From: Spyradenecus sp045634445
Lineage (GTDB): Bacteria > Verrucomicrobiota > Kiritimatiellia > RFP12 > DVOR01
NCBI GenBank assembly: GCA_045634445.1
Contig: JAZRAG010000030.1
Location: 1 to 40,666, forward strand
Length of the DNA: 40,666 nucleotides
Direction: 5' to 3'
This document shows positions 32,108 to 40,002 of this stretch, in pieces. A program made the position numbers and the translations under genes. Within the stretch, counting starts at the first letter, position 1, and every line of letters starts with the position of its first letter. The notes below the pieces were generated by a model. It was not told the origin of the DNA, made no database searches, and saw only the letters and a list, made by a program, of their open reading frames with translations.

Positions 32108-34027
32108 TTAACGCGCTCTCATGTAAACCACGCATCCTCCGCCAGCGGCAACGGCGATATCTATAGTATTGGAGGGCGTGAGGCAGTGTTCTTCAAAGTG
32201 GTAGGCTTGTGCATTCTCGGTGATAGTTGCGCCGTCAACGAGGGCTGTGGCAAGATAATCACCCTCTGGAAGGTACCACGTGGGGACAGTAATCACGCGT
32301 GCTTGGTCGTTGTTGAGCACCGCGAAGACCCATTCGTTACCTCTTCGACGTAAGACCGCAAGACATCCTTCGGGATGACTGTAGGGAAGGGCAATGGTTT
32401 CGTCCCACAAAAGTGGAAGTGAGGTTAAGAAATGGGTGTAGGCGGGTTCCTTTGCGTAGGCAGAGGGTGAATCGCAGAGCATTTGAAGGGCTGTGTCATA
32501 GAGCACGAACATTGCGGCTTGATGGCAACGCGTTCCCATACTCATAGGATGATAGAAGTTCTTTTCAAAGGCTGGGCGATGGCGGTTGGTCATTGCACCA
32601 GGAGTGTAATCCATCGGGCCTGCGAGCAGACGTGCAAAGGCGAGACGGACATCATTTTGTACAAAGTTGATCTCATTCGTTGTCCACTTTGTATTTTCTA
32701 AGCCAAAAACGCCTTCATAGGTTAAAACATTGGGATAGGTGCGCGAAATGCCTGTCGGCTTGTGAATGCCATGATAGGCGAGCACAAGGTGATATTTGGC
32801 TGCGATTTCGGCTGTTTCGTAAAGAATTTGAGCGATGGCGACATCATCTCGGTCAAAGAAGTCAATCTTAAACCCTGCGATTCCCATTGCGGAATAATGA
32901 TTGAAAAGCGCTTCCTGACGATCAATTAATTGTGGCCATGAACACCAAAGGATCAACTTAACATGATGTTCTGTGGCGTAACGAATTAATTCAGGAAGAT
33001 CTATTTCAGGAATGATTTCTGTGACATCAAGGTCTTTTGCCCATCCTTCGTCAAGAATAACGTATGGAATATTGTAGGCTTCAGCAAAGTCAATGTAGGC
33101 CTTATAGGTGGCAGTATTGACACCAGGCGTGAAGGGAACGTTTTCTAAGCCCCATGCATTCCACCATTCCCAAGCTACGCGTCCAGCGTTTACCCAACTG
33201 AAATCACCGGCTGGTGGGCGCGAGAGAAGGTAGGGTAAGTCATTTTCGTACAACTTTGCAGGCGTATCTGCCATCATACAGATGCGCCAAGGGTAAACTC
33301 TTCGACCCTGTGTTTGCGCGAGGTACGGATGACGTTCTACGACAAAGGCATTTCTTCTTCCAGAGGCATCAATCGTCTTTGGTGCGGCCGCCATCAACGC
33401 AGTAAAGCCTTTAAAGTGTGGAGTTGCCGGCGCTTTTTGGAGATTGAGCCCAGGATAGTCAATGAGCTCCGCTTCCGTAAACGAGAGCGCTGATTGCTTT
33501 GTAAGGAACGTAATGGGTAAATAGATGAGCTTCTGAGCTTCAATCGCTTTCCAATCCGTAAAGTGATGCGGCGATTCCCAACTGTTTTGAAAGGGATCTT
33601 CGCGGTGGGGATGATTGTGATAGGCGTAAAGGAAATGTTTTGCACCCGTAGGTTCAAGGTTGAACACTTCTTCAAGGACGGTTACCGGATGGTCAAAACG
33701 CATCTCCCAACGCCACGCAAGTCCTTGCGCGGAAAGGTGAAAATGGAGTAGGCGACTCCCAAAGTCAAGTGTCGCTTCACACACTTCAAGTGCACAGTGA
33801 GCGCGTTTTGTGTAATGCGGAAGCGTTTCAGAAAGGATGTAAACGCGTTGAATAAGTGTGGGAGGAAGATGGAGCGCAGGGGTTTCTTCTTGAAATTTCA
33901 TGCCCGTTTGCACACGGTAACACACCTCGCCTCTGCGAATCACCGTAAGGAGCGGAAACTCGCCCTTGGGAAAGGTGACCTCTACGGTAATGAATCCATG
34001 CTGTAAACAAAAAGATTTCGTCAACAT
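32108..34027 (-). CDS. glycoside hydrolase family 97 (alpha-galactosidase/glucosidase), predicted cytoplasmic
   Basis: A 639-residue GH97 protein: an N-terminal beta-sandwich (to about 250), a TIM barrel with RVAWEWWNAWG, YVILDEGWA, ILWCSW and GFKIDFFDRDD, and a small C-terminal beta domain. Asp389 in KIDF sits where retaining GH97 enzymes (alpha-galactosidase type, such as BtGH97b) have their nucleophile; inverting SusB-type enzymes lack it, so a retaining mechanism is inferred. TAAGGAGG lies five bases before the ATG at 34027, which is chosen over an adjacent ATG and a longer frame. From this start there is no signal peptide, whereas most GH97 enzymes are exported. It is divergent from pyrH. 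Confidence 0.9.
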   Translation of the reverse strand: MLTKSFCLQHGFITVEVTFPKGEFPLLTVIRRGEVCYRVQTGMKFQEETPALHLPPTLIQRVYILSETLPHYTKRAHCALEVCEATLDFGSRLLHFHLSAQGLAWRWEMRFDHPVTVLEEVFNLEPTGAKHFLYAYHNHPHREDPFQNSWESPHHFTDWKAIEAQKLIYLPITFLTKQSALSFTEAELIDYPGLNLQKAPATPHFKGFTALMAAAPKTIDASGRRNAFVVERHPYLAQTQGRRVYPWRICMMADTPAKLYENDLPYLLSRPPAGDFSWVNAGRVAWEWWNAWGLENVPFTPGVNTATYKAYIDFAEAYNIPYVILDEGWAKDLDVTEIIPEIDLPELIRYATEHHVKLILWCSWPQLIDRQEALFNHYSAMGIAGFKIDFFDRDDVAIAQILYETAEIAAKYHLVLAYHGIHKPTGISRTYPNVLTYEGVFGLENTKWTTNEINFVQNDVRLAFARLLAGPMDYTPGAMTNRHRPAFEKNFYHPMSMGTRCHQAAMFVLYDTALQMLCDSPSAYAKEPAYTHFLTSLPLLWDETIALPYSHPEGCLAVLRRRGNEWVFAVLNNDQARVITVPTWYLPEGDYLATALVDGATITENAQAYHFEEHCLTPSNTIDIAVAAGGGCVVYMRAR

Positions 34028-34139
34028 CATAACCTCCTTACGGGAGTACTTTAACAAAAACCGCCCTCCTTCGTAAAGAATTACAAGAGGATACACGTAA
34101 TTACGCATCATTTACGCTTGTGCTCGCGCATTTCTCCTC

Positions 34140-34168
34140 TTGCGCAATGCAAAAAAATGGCGTATACT
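34140..34168 (+). promoter_or_regulatory. promoter of pyrH
   Basis: TTGCGC (34140-34145) and TATACT (34163-34168) are separated by an ideal 17 nt, about 30 bases before the pyrH start. It overlaps an in-frame ATG further upstream, which is therefore unlikely to be the start. Confidence 0.72.
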
Positions 34169-34198
34169 ATAAAGGTAAGTAAAGAAAGTAGCGAAGGT

Positions 34199-34924
34199 AT
34201 GCAACCGAAGTACAAGCGCATTTTGTTGAAGTTGAGCGGTGAGGTTCTGAAAGGAACGTCGTCGGCGTGTCATGATGAAGCGATTCTCGCTGATGTGGCT
34301 AAGCGCCTCTCGGGCTTGGTGGCATTGGGCGTTGAGGTCGGCGTGGTGCTCGGAGGTGGCAACATCTTCCGCGGGCTCTCTGGCGCAGCAAATGGCACAG
34401 ATCGTGTGATTGGTGATACGATGGGCATGTTGGCCACCATCATCAATGCGCTCGCAGTGCAGAATGCGTTGGAAACGATTGGCACAGAAGCTGTAACGAT
34501 GACCGCGCAGCAAATGCCGCAGATTGCGCAACCCTTCAATGCGCGTCTCGCTGACACCTACCTGAAGCAGGGTAAGGTGGTGATTTTCGCTGGTGGCACG
34601 GGAAATCCCTTCTTCTCGACGGATTCGGGTGCTGCACTTCGTGCTGCTGAAATCGGCGCAGATGCGCTCTTGAAGGCTACGAAGGTTGATGGCGTGTATT
34701 CGGCAGACCCGAAGAAGGATCCCACGGCGACGCGTTATGAGCGTTTGAGCTGCGAAGAAGCTCTCGCAAAGCGTCTGAATGTGATGGATGCCGCCGCTTT
34801 CGCACTTTGCCGTGATAACAACATTCCGATTGTGGTCTTTGATTTCCACGCGCCTGATGTGATGCGCCGCATCATTTGTGGCGAAGAAGGCCTCGGAACC
34901 GTTGTTGGTGGCGAACAGAATTGA
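34199..34924 (+). CDS. pyrH: UMP kinase
   Basis: The hexameric bacterial UMP kinase makes UDP from UMP and ATP. From this ATG the protein has 241 residues, the family's usual length. Motifs: KRILLKLSGEVL at the N-terminus, GVVLGGGNIFRG, DRVIGDTMGMLATIINALA, VVIFAGGTGNPFFSTDSGAALRA-type nucleotide/UMP loop, and LKATKVDGVYSADPKKDP. An in-frame ATG 27 codons upstream is rejected since the -10 box covers it. frr follows after 51 bases, the classical bacterial order (pyrH-frr); rpsB and tsf are not adjacent upstream here, where a GH97 gene runs the other way. Confidence 0.97.
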   Translation: MQPKYKRILLKLSGEVLKGTSSACHDEAILADVAKRLSGLVALGVEVGVVLGGGNIFRGLSGAANGTDRVIGDTMGMLATIINALAVQNALETIGTEAVTMTAQQMPQIAQPFNARLADTYLKQGKVVIFAGGTGNPFFSTDSGAALRAAEIGADALLKATKVDGVYSADPKKDPTATRYERLSCEEALAKRLNVMDAAAFALCRDNNIPIVVFDFHAPDVMRRIICGEEGLGTVVGGEQN

Positions 34925-34975
34925 TTTTCTAGTGATTTTTGATTTGAACTTAGTTATTTAGTTAAGGTAAAGATT

Positions 34976-35539
34976 ATGACAACTGCACAGGATGTTATCA
35001 AGGACGCAACGACTCGTATGGATGGCGCTTTGGCTGCGCTCAAGGACCGCTTCTCTGGTCTTCGCACGGGTAAGGCCTCTCCCTCGCTCGTGGATTCGCT
35101 CCAGGTGCCTTATTATGGCGTGCCGACCCGTTTGAAGGATATGGCAAACATTTCTACGCCTGAAGCGCGTCAGATCACGATTGCTCCGTTTGATCCCTCT
35201 GTGTTGAGCGATATCGAAAAGGCAATTTTGGCTGCTAACCTCGGTGTCACGCCGCGTAACGATGGCCGTATGATTCGTATCACGATGCCTGAACTCACGG
35301 AAGAACGCCGTAAGGAAATCGTGAAGGTCGCTAAGACCCAGGCCGAAGAATGCCGCGTGGCAGTGCGTAACGTGCGTCGTGACGCAAATGACACCATCAA
35401 GGCAATGCAGAAGAACAGCACCATCTCTGAAGATGAAGCGAAGAAGGCTCTCGACGATATCCAGAAGTTGACCGATGCTAAGATCGCTAAGGTGGATGCT
35501 GACACGAAGGCTAAGGAAGCCGAAGTGATGGCTGTCTAA
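34976..35539 (+). CDS. frr: ribosome recycling factor
   Basis: The 187-residue protein splits post-termination ribosomes together with EF-G. The length and motifs are standard: FSGLRTGKASPSLVDSLQV, YYGVPTRLKDMANISTPEAR, ITIAPFDPSVLSDIEKAI, NDGRMIRITMPELTEERR and KVAKTQAEECRVAVRNVRRDAND form the two-domain tRNA-like fold with a three-helix bundle. The ATG is preceded by AAGGTAAAG. It is probably cotranscribed with pyrH. Confidence 0.97.
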   Translation: MTTAQDVIKDATTRMDGALAALKDRFSGLRTGKASPSLVDSLQVPYYGVPTRLKDMANISTPEARQITIAPFDPSVLSDIEKAILAANLGVTPRNDGRMIRITMPELTEERRKEIVKVAKTQAEECRVAVRNVRRDANDTIKAMQKNSTISEDEAKKALDDIQKLTDAKIAKVDADTKAKEAEVMAV

Positions 35540-35613
35540 TAGTTGTCCACTGACAGCTAGCAGTTATTCGTTGAGAATTTTGGTTGTAAAGCAGAAGAAG
35601 GAGCGCGGTAGTT

Positions 35614-36717
35614 ATGGCAGAAGCACCTCGTAAAATCACCATCAAGTTGAAACCCGTTGGCGCACGTCCTGGCGTTGTGGCCCCGAAGGCCCCTACCGCC
35701 GCACCTGCTGCTCCGGCTCCTGCTCCCGCAGCACCCGCTGTGGAAGAATTGACGCCTATCGCTGAAACGCCTGCTGCCGCTCCTGCTCCTGCAGCGCCTG
35801 CAGTGGAAGAGTTGACGCCGATTGAAGAGCTCAAGCCGATTGAAGAAGTACCCGCAGCTCCTGAAGTGCCCGCAAGCGAAGCTACAACGATTAAGTTGAA
35901 GCCCGCAGGTATCAAAATCGCGCCTAAGCCCACGATTAAGTTGAAGCCCGTGAATGCTCCGGCTCCTGCCGCCGAAGCACCCGCAGCTCCTGCCGCTGAA
36001 GTGCCTGCTGCCGAAACGCCTGCCGCTCCCGCAGTTGAAGAGGCTGCACAACAAGCAAAGCGCCAGACTTCTCGCATTGAACTTCCCCCGGAACTCACCG
36101 ATAAGCCGATGAGCGAAGGTGGAGAAGCAAAGGCAATTGAACTCAAGCCGATTAGCGAAACCGCTGCTGAAGCTTCCGAAAATCCGCAGGCCGCAAAGTC
36201 AAAGACCGCACGTATTGAGTTGGACGCTGTTTTGGGCGGCATTCAGACGAACACCCCGCTCGCTAACACCACGCAGAAGACGATTAAGTTGAAGCGTGCT
36301 GTGCCTGCTGGTGGTGCAAAGCCCACGACTTCTGCTCCGATCGGTTCTGCTCCTGCAGCGCCTACTGGTACCGCAAGCGAAGCACCAACGATTAAGTTGA
36401 AGCGCCCCACTTCGCTCTCCTTGAAGAAGGATGCTCCTGCGCCTGCAGCAGCCGATAAGCCCGCTGAACCTGAACTCGAATCCTTGGATTCTTTGGAATC
36501 GCTTGAACCCTTGGATGATATGACGATGATGCCGTTGGCGCCCGCAGAAGAATCTGCAGGTAAGAAGGCCTTTACAGCCATTGCTATCGCCGCCGCAGCT
36601 CTCGGGATTATTGCCACGATTATTCTCTGCGTCATCTTGCAGAAACATGCCGCTTCGCCGGATGGTTCTGCTCCGACGGGGAATACGTTACATTCGTTGC
36701 CTTTTGAACGCTTCTAA
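35614..36717 (+). CDS. Ala/Pro-rich TIKLK-repeat protein with C-terminal membrane anchor
   Basis: A 367-residue protein of no family I know. Five TIKLK motifs (residues 9-13, 92-96, 107-111, 223-227 and 259-263), each followed by Pro or Arg, are strung on Ala/Pro/Glu linkers with two VEELTPI repeats (43-49 and 64-70) and related SRIELPPEL, AIELKPI and ARIELDAVL segments. After an acidic stretch near 285-305, one membrane helix (about 319-342) and a short tail follow, so the first 315 residues should be cytoplasmic. Short, regularly repeated basic motifs on a flexible chain suggest repeated docking sites for a partner. It lies 74 bases after frr and is followed by a strong terminator. Confidence 0.82.
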   Translation: MAEAPRKITIKLKPVGARPGVVAPKAPTAAPAAPAPAPAAPAVEELTPIAETPAAAPAPAAPAVEELTPIEELKPIEEVPAAPEVPASEATTIKLKPAGIKIAPKPTIKLKPVNAPAPAAEAPAAPAAEVPAAETPAAPAVEEAAQQAKRQTSRIELPPELTDKPMSEGGEAKAIELKPISETAAEASENPQAAKSKTARIELDAVLGGIQTNTPLANTTQKTIKLKRAVPAGGAKPTTSAPIGSAPAAPTGTASEAPTIKLKRPTSLSLKKDAPAPAAADKPAEPELESLDSLESLEPLDDMTMMPLAPAEESAGKKAFTAIAIAAAALGIIATIILCVILQKHAASPDGSAPTGNTLHSLPFERF

Positions 36718-36730
36718 TGTTGAATCACTA

Positions 36731-36763
36731 GCGCCGTGTGGAAAACCGCACGGCGCGGTTTTA
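36731..36763 (+). terminator. terminator after the TIKLK protein gene
   Basis: GCGCCGTGTGG (36731-36741) pairs with CCGCACGGCGC (36746-36756), 11 bp with one wobble around AAAA, followed by GGTTTTAG. A second hairpin, AGAGAA...TTCTCT, follows at once. Confidence 0.85.
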
Positions 36764-36889
36764 GAGAATGCGGCGCGCAGGTTCTCTCTAACGTAAAAAC
36801 GGAGTATTCCGTAGCTGCGCAACCATTAAGTGATTTTTGATTGTTTGATGAATACAAAAGCATCGCATTTGGGCATTTTTTGAAGGATT

Positions 36890-36938
36890 CCCTCTTGAGG
36901 GTGTTTTTGTGAAAGATGATTCCCCTTGGGGTGTTTTC
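36890..36938 (+). other. tandem pair of short GC hairpins before the Zn-ribbon/EIIA gene
   Basis: Two similar units stand 31-32 nt apart: GATTCCCTCTTGAGGGTG then TTTTTG, and GATTCCCCTTGGGGTG then TTTTCTTT. Each is a stem of four or five G-C-rich pairs with a T-run after it (36890-36908 and 36922-36938). They could be weak terminators or a leader regulatory element; the downstream start is at 36983. The rest of 36764-36982 holds no gene. Confidence 0.5.
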
Positions 36939-36982
36939 TTTAACCCTTTTCGGAACGCTTTCTTTTAACGTGGAATGTTAAA

Positions 36983-37816
36983 ATGAAACAAGTTTTGAAC
37001 CAGTTAAGTCAATTGCAGGAATTGATCCTTGCTCGTGATGAACATCGTCTTTCGGGTAATACAGAGCATCTTGCACGCTTAAATGAGTCGATTGATGGCG
37101 TAGTGAATGCATTACCTGCAAATATCCGCACGATTTATAATCGTTTGACCACGCGTGACCATGTAATCATGTCGCCAGTGCATAAGGAAAAGTGCGCTGT
37201 TTGTGGGATGCATTTGCCGATTAGCCAAGTGCAGTCGGTACGTCAGTGTCAAGCGATTCAGTTCTGTCCTGGATGCGCACGCATTCTTTATGAAGATATG
37301 AATGCACCGCAGTGGGTCGGCGCAATGCCTGCGCGTGGTGAACCGCGTAAGAATGGCATTTCGCGTTTCTCTGCAGAAGCGCTCATGGTGCCTGATATGG
37401 TGGCAGGTTCTGCCGCTGATGCGATTGAAATCCTCGCGAGCAAGATGGAGGCTGAGGGTTTTGTTTCCAATTCGGATCAATTAATTATGTCCGCAATGGA
37501 ACGTGAAACCATGCTCAGCACCGCAGTGGACTTTGGCTTGGCATTCCCGCACGTTCGTGGCGTAGAAGGTGGTTCTTTGACACTCGCTTGCGGTGTAAGT
37601 AAGGAACCCTTCGCTTGGGATGAGAGCGGAACGCAGACGAATATCGTCTTTTTAATTACGATTCCTTCGGCCGTTAGTGCATTCTATATGCGCCTAATCT
37701 CTGGCCTTACTGAATCCTTCTTGAAGGAAGCTAATCGTAAGGCGCTCATCGAAGCTGAAACGCCTCAGGCCCTTTGGAAGGCGCTTTTAAAGGCTACTCG
37801 CTACACGATTAAGTAA
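36983..37816 (+). CDS. fusion of C4 zinc-ribbon coiled-coil protein with PTS EIIA (type 2) domain
   Basis: A 277-residue protein. Residues 1-60 are helical with heptad-like leucines; 71-98 carry CAVC and CPGC (Cys71, 74, 95, 98), a C4 zinc ribbon like that at the end of DUF164/zf-RING_7 proteins. From about 128 to 277 lies a fructose/nitrogen-type EIIA domain: MERETMLSTAVDFGLAFPHVRG holds the phosphorylatable His190, followed by ITIPSAVSAFYMRLISGLTESFL. PtsN-like EIIA domains act in phosphotransfer regulation rather than transport. No other PTS gene is visible. The combination is unusual, and the zinc ribbon suggests contact with nucleic acid or protein. A terminator follows. Confidence 0.85.
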   Translation: MKQVLNQLSQLQELILARDEHRLSGNTEHLARLNESIDGVVNALPANIRTIYNRLTTRDHVIMSPVHKEKCAVCGMHLPISQVQSVRQCQAIQFCPGCARILYEDMNAPQWVGAMPARGEPRKNGISRFSAEALMVPDMVAGSAADAIEILASKMEAEGFVSNSDQLIMSAMERETMLSTAVDFGLAFPHVRGVEGGSLTLACGVSKEPFAWDESGTQTNIVFLITIPSAVSAFYMRLISGLTESFLKEANRKALIEAETPQALWKALLKATRYTIK

Positions 37817-37822
37817 GCGGGG

Positions 37823-37848
37823 GCGGCGAGACCGCAGTTTTTCATTTT
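37823..37848 (+). terminator. terminator after the Zn-ribbon/EIIA gene
   Basis: GCGG-CGAGA-CCGC (37823-37835) followed by AGTTTTTCATTTTTT, seven bases after the stop codon. Downstream, GTTAGCG and CGCTAAC (37865-37886) form another perfect 7-bp hairpin without a T-run. No gene is supported in 37849-38139. Confidence 0.65.
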
Positions 37849-38102
37849 TTGTTTTTCCTTTTCTGTTAGCGGCCTTGGTCGCTAACGGAATGTTTTGCGT
37901 TGTAGCCCCTTTGGCATACCCTTCGCCTTTTACGGATACTTCGTATTTTACGCGTATCCTTCCTAAGATACCGAGAAGCGGAGATTTGTCATTCTCGGGA
38001 AGTGGAATGCGAAGCCTAATGTTTCTTGTGCTGAGGTGTGCAAATCTCCAAGAGATAGCGTCCTAGCGTTTAATCCTCTGGCAGTTCTGCCTGAAGGCGT
38101 CA

Positions 38103-38145
38103 ACGAAAAACGAAATACAAAAACGAAAAACGAATGTGCTATAAT
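38103..38145 (+). promoter_or_regulatory. promoter of the PHP gene with upstream direct repeats
   Basis: TATAAT (38140-38145) is followed by nine bases and the ATG, so the mRNA is predicted to be nearly leaderless. The 12-mer ACGAAAAACGAA occurs twice, at 38103-38114 and 38123-38134, 20 bases apart, covering the -35 zone where no standard -35 is seen; it could be an activator site or AT-rich UP-like element. Confidence 0.6.
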
Positions 38146-38154
38146 GTAAGTGTT

Positions 38155-39192
38155 ATGGAACTGTATTTACCGAAAGCGTTGGTGACGTCTAAATGGGCGT
38201 CGTATTTGGCAGATAAGGCGATTAAGCGTGCGCGGATGCGTGTAGGCGAGCCGTCGTGTATGGTTGTGCCGAAGGGCTGTTTGGATGATGCGGCGTTTTA
38301 TCGGTTGACGAATGAGGCTGCTTTAAATGGCCTTTTGTGCGTCTGTCGTGAGGGCGTACCAGAGGCATCTTCGCCATTTGTGGCGTATGCTGATGGGGAG
38401 AGTTTGGAACTTCATTTGCCTGCGGGGCTCTGTGACTGTCATGCGCATACGCAGTTTGCGTACTGTGGGCGTGGGATTGATTTGCTAGATGCAGCGCAGT
38501 TATCGGAATTGGTAGGTGTGCAGACGCAGTGTTTTACGGAGCATGCGTTTGCGCTCTATTTCGGGTCGGATGCGTTGAAGTTTAAGTGGCAGAATGATGA
38601 AGCGCAGGTAGCGCGTGCGTGGGCAGATCTTGGGCATGTGCGTATGAAGGCGTATCGAGAGTTGATTGCCACGGTGCGTCCGCTTTTGGGTGGGCGTGTG
38701 AAGTTTGGGTTAGAGGTGGATCTTTTGAAGGATGGAAAGTTCTGCCTAGCGCCTGAAGACTATGATGGGTGGGATTATCTCATCGGTGCGGTGCATGAAA
38801 TCGCAGATGTGGAGATTAAGACCATTTCTGATGCAGAACTTGAGAAGAAGTGGTTGCGTGATGTTGAGGCGCTTTTAGCGCAACCGATTCGCATCTTGGC
38901 GCATCCGTTCCGTTATTTCCCATGGTACAAGCGCGCGGTGCCGCGTCATTTGTACAAGCCTGTAGCGAAGATGTTGAAGCAGGCGGGCGTAGCGGCAGAG
39001 ATTAACCATCACAAGAATGCGTTTGAAGTGGAATTTTTCGCTGAATGTTTGTCGGAAGGTGTCCAGTTATCGCTAGGTTCTGATGCGCATGTGACGCGTC
39101 AAGCAGGGGATTTGTGGGCGCATTTGAAGACGCTTGAGGCGCTTGGTTTGGATACGGCAGAGAAGCGTGCAGCGCATGTGTTGTCGCTTTAA
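38155..39192 (+). CDS. PHP-domain phosphoesterase (histidinol-phosphatase-like)
   Basis: A 345-residue protein. The N-terminal 95 residues are of unknown fold; from there a PHP domain begins with CDCHAHTQF (metal-binding His pair), then CFTEHAFALYF, FGLEVDLL, IGAVHEI, ILAHPFRYFPW, AAEINHHKN and LSLGSDAHV, giving a full set of metal ligands in the order of HisJ-type histidinol phosphatases. Other PHP enzymes act on nucleotides or nucleic acids, so the substrate is open. The ATG at 38155 is preferred; one seven codons upstream overlaps the TATAAT box. The ADP-ribosylglycohydrolase gene follows after 15 bases. Confidence 0.87.
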   Translation: MELYLPKALVTSKWASYLADKAIKRARMRVGEPSCMVVPKGCLDDAAFYRLTNEAALNGLLCVCREGVPEASSPFVAYADGESLELHLPAGLCDCHAHTQFAYCGRGIDLLDAAQLSELVGVQTQCFTEHAFALYFGSDALKFKWQNDEAQVARAWADLGHVRMKAYRELIATVRPLLGGRVKFGLEVDLLKDGKFCLAPEDYDGWDYLIGAVHEIADVEIKTISDAELEKKWLRDVEALLAQPIRILAHPFRYFPWYKRAVPRHLYKPVAKMLKQAGVAAEINHHKNAFEVEFFAECLSEGVQLSLGSDAHVTRQAGDLWAHLKTLEALGLDTAEKRAAHVLSL

Positions 39193-39207
39193 AGGAGGTA
39201 TAGTAAG

Positions 39208-40002
39208 ATGAAGTTGTGTTTATTAGGTGCGTTATGGGGTGATATCTGCGGGGTGCCGTATGAGTTTAATCCTCAGCGTGATGTGACGAAGATTGATTTG
39301 AATCATCCTGACCGTGCGATTTCGGATGACACGATTTTGACCTTGGCCGTGGCGAAGGCAATTTTGGAACAGCGTCCGTATCGCGATGTGATTTTCGAAT
39401 TAGGGGTGCAGTATCCGAACTGCGGTTTCGGTGGGATGTTCTATCGCGAGTGGATTGCGAAGAAGAATCCGATTCCTTACAACAGTTTTGGGAATGGCGC
39501 TGCGATGCGCGTTTCGCCGGTGGCATGGGCATTTAACACGGTAGAAGACGTGCTCCGTGAAGCTGAGACCACAGCGGCGTGTTCGCACAATCACCCAAAG
39601 GGCATTGCCTGTGCGCAGGCAACGGCACTTGCGATTTTCTTGGCGCGTAAGGGTCAGGACAAGGATGATATTCGTTCGGAGATTGAAGAACGTTTCCTGT
39701 ATCCTTTGACGGATGACCTTGAACTTTTGCGTATGGATGCGGCAGAAGTGGGCTTTGATGAAACGTGGGTCTCGGTGCCGCAGGCTATTAGCGCCTTTTT
39801 GTGTACGAATTCCTTTGAAGAATGTCTGCGTGAAACGATTGCTTTGGGGTGCGATGCCGATACGCAGGCTGCGATTTCGTGTGCCATTGCAGAAGCGTAT
39901 TATGGCGTGGATGAAGCCCTTGCAAATAAGGTGACACCGTTCTTGAATCCGCAACTTAAGCAGATTTGGAACTCGTTCTCAACGCGTTACGGAGTGGAAT
40001 GA
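39208..40002 (+). CDS. ADP-ribosylglycohydrolase family protein
   Basis: A 264-residue protein of the ARH/DraG fold, which removes ADP-ribose from proteins or related ligands using two Mg ions. GALWGDICGVPYEF near the start, ISDDTILTLAVA (acidic metal cluster, residues near 33-44), FGNGAAMRVSPVAWA and ALGCDADTQAAISCAIAEAYYG (second acidic cluster, near 212-233) are the conserved blocks. AAAGGAGG stands ten bases before the ATG. No ADP-ribosyltransferase partner is seen nearby. Its stop overlaps the rsmE start (TGATG). Confidence 0.92.
   Translation: MKLCLLGALWGDICGVPYEFNPQRDVTKIDLNHPDRAISDDTILTLAVAKAILEQRPYRDVIFELGVQYPNCGFGGMFYREWIAKKNPIPYNSFGNGAAMRVSPVAWAFNTVEDVLREAETTAACSHNHPKGIACAQATALAIFLARKGQDKDDIRSEIEERFLYPLTDDLELLRMDAAEVGFDETWVSVPQAISAFLCTNSFEECLRETIALGCDADTQAAISCAIAEAYYGVDEALANKVTPFLNPQLKQIWNSFSTRYGVE

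Noticed and set aside
37875..38066. 63-codon plus-strand frame between the EIIA fusion and the PHP gene
   Set aside because: No ribosome binding site, overlaps a hairpin, and the translation resembles random Ser/Phe-rich sequence.
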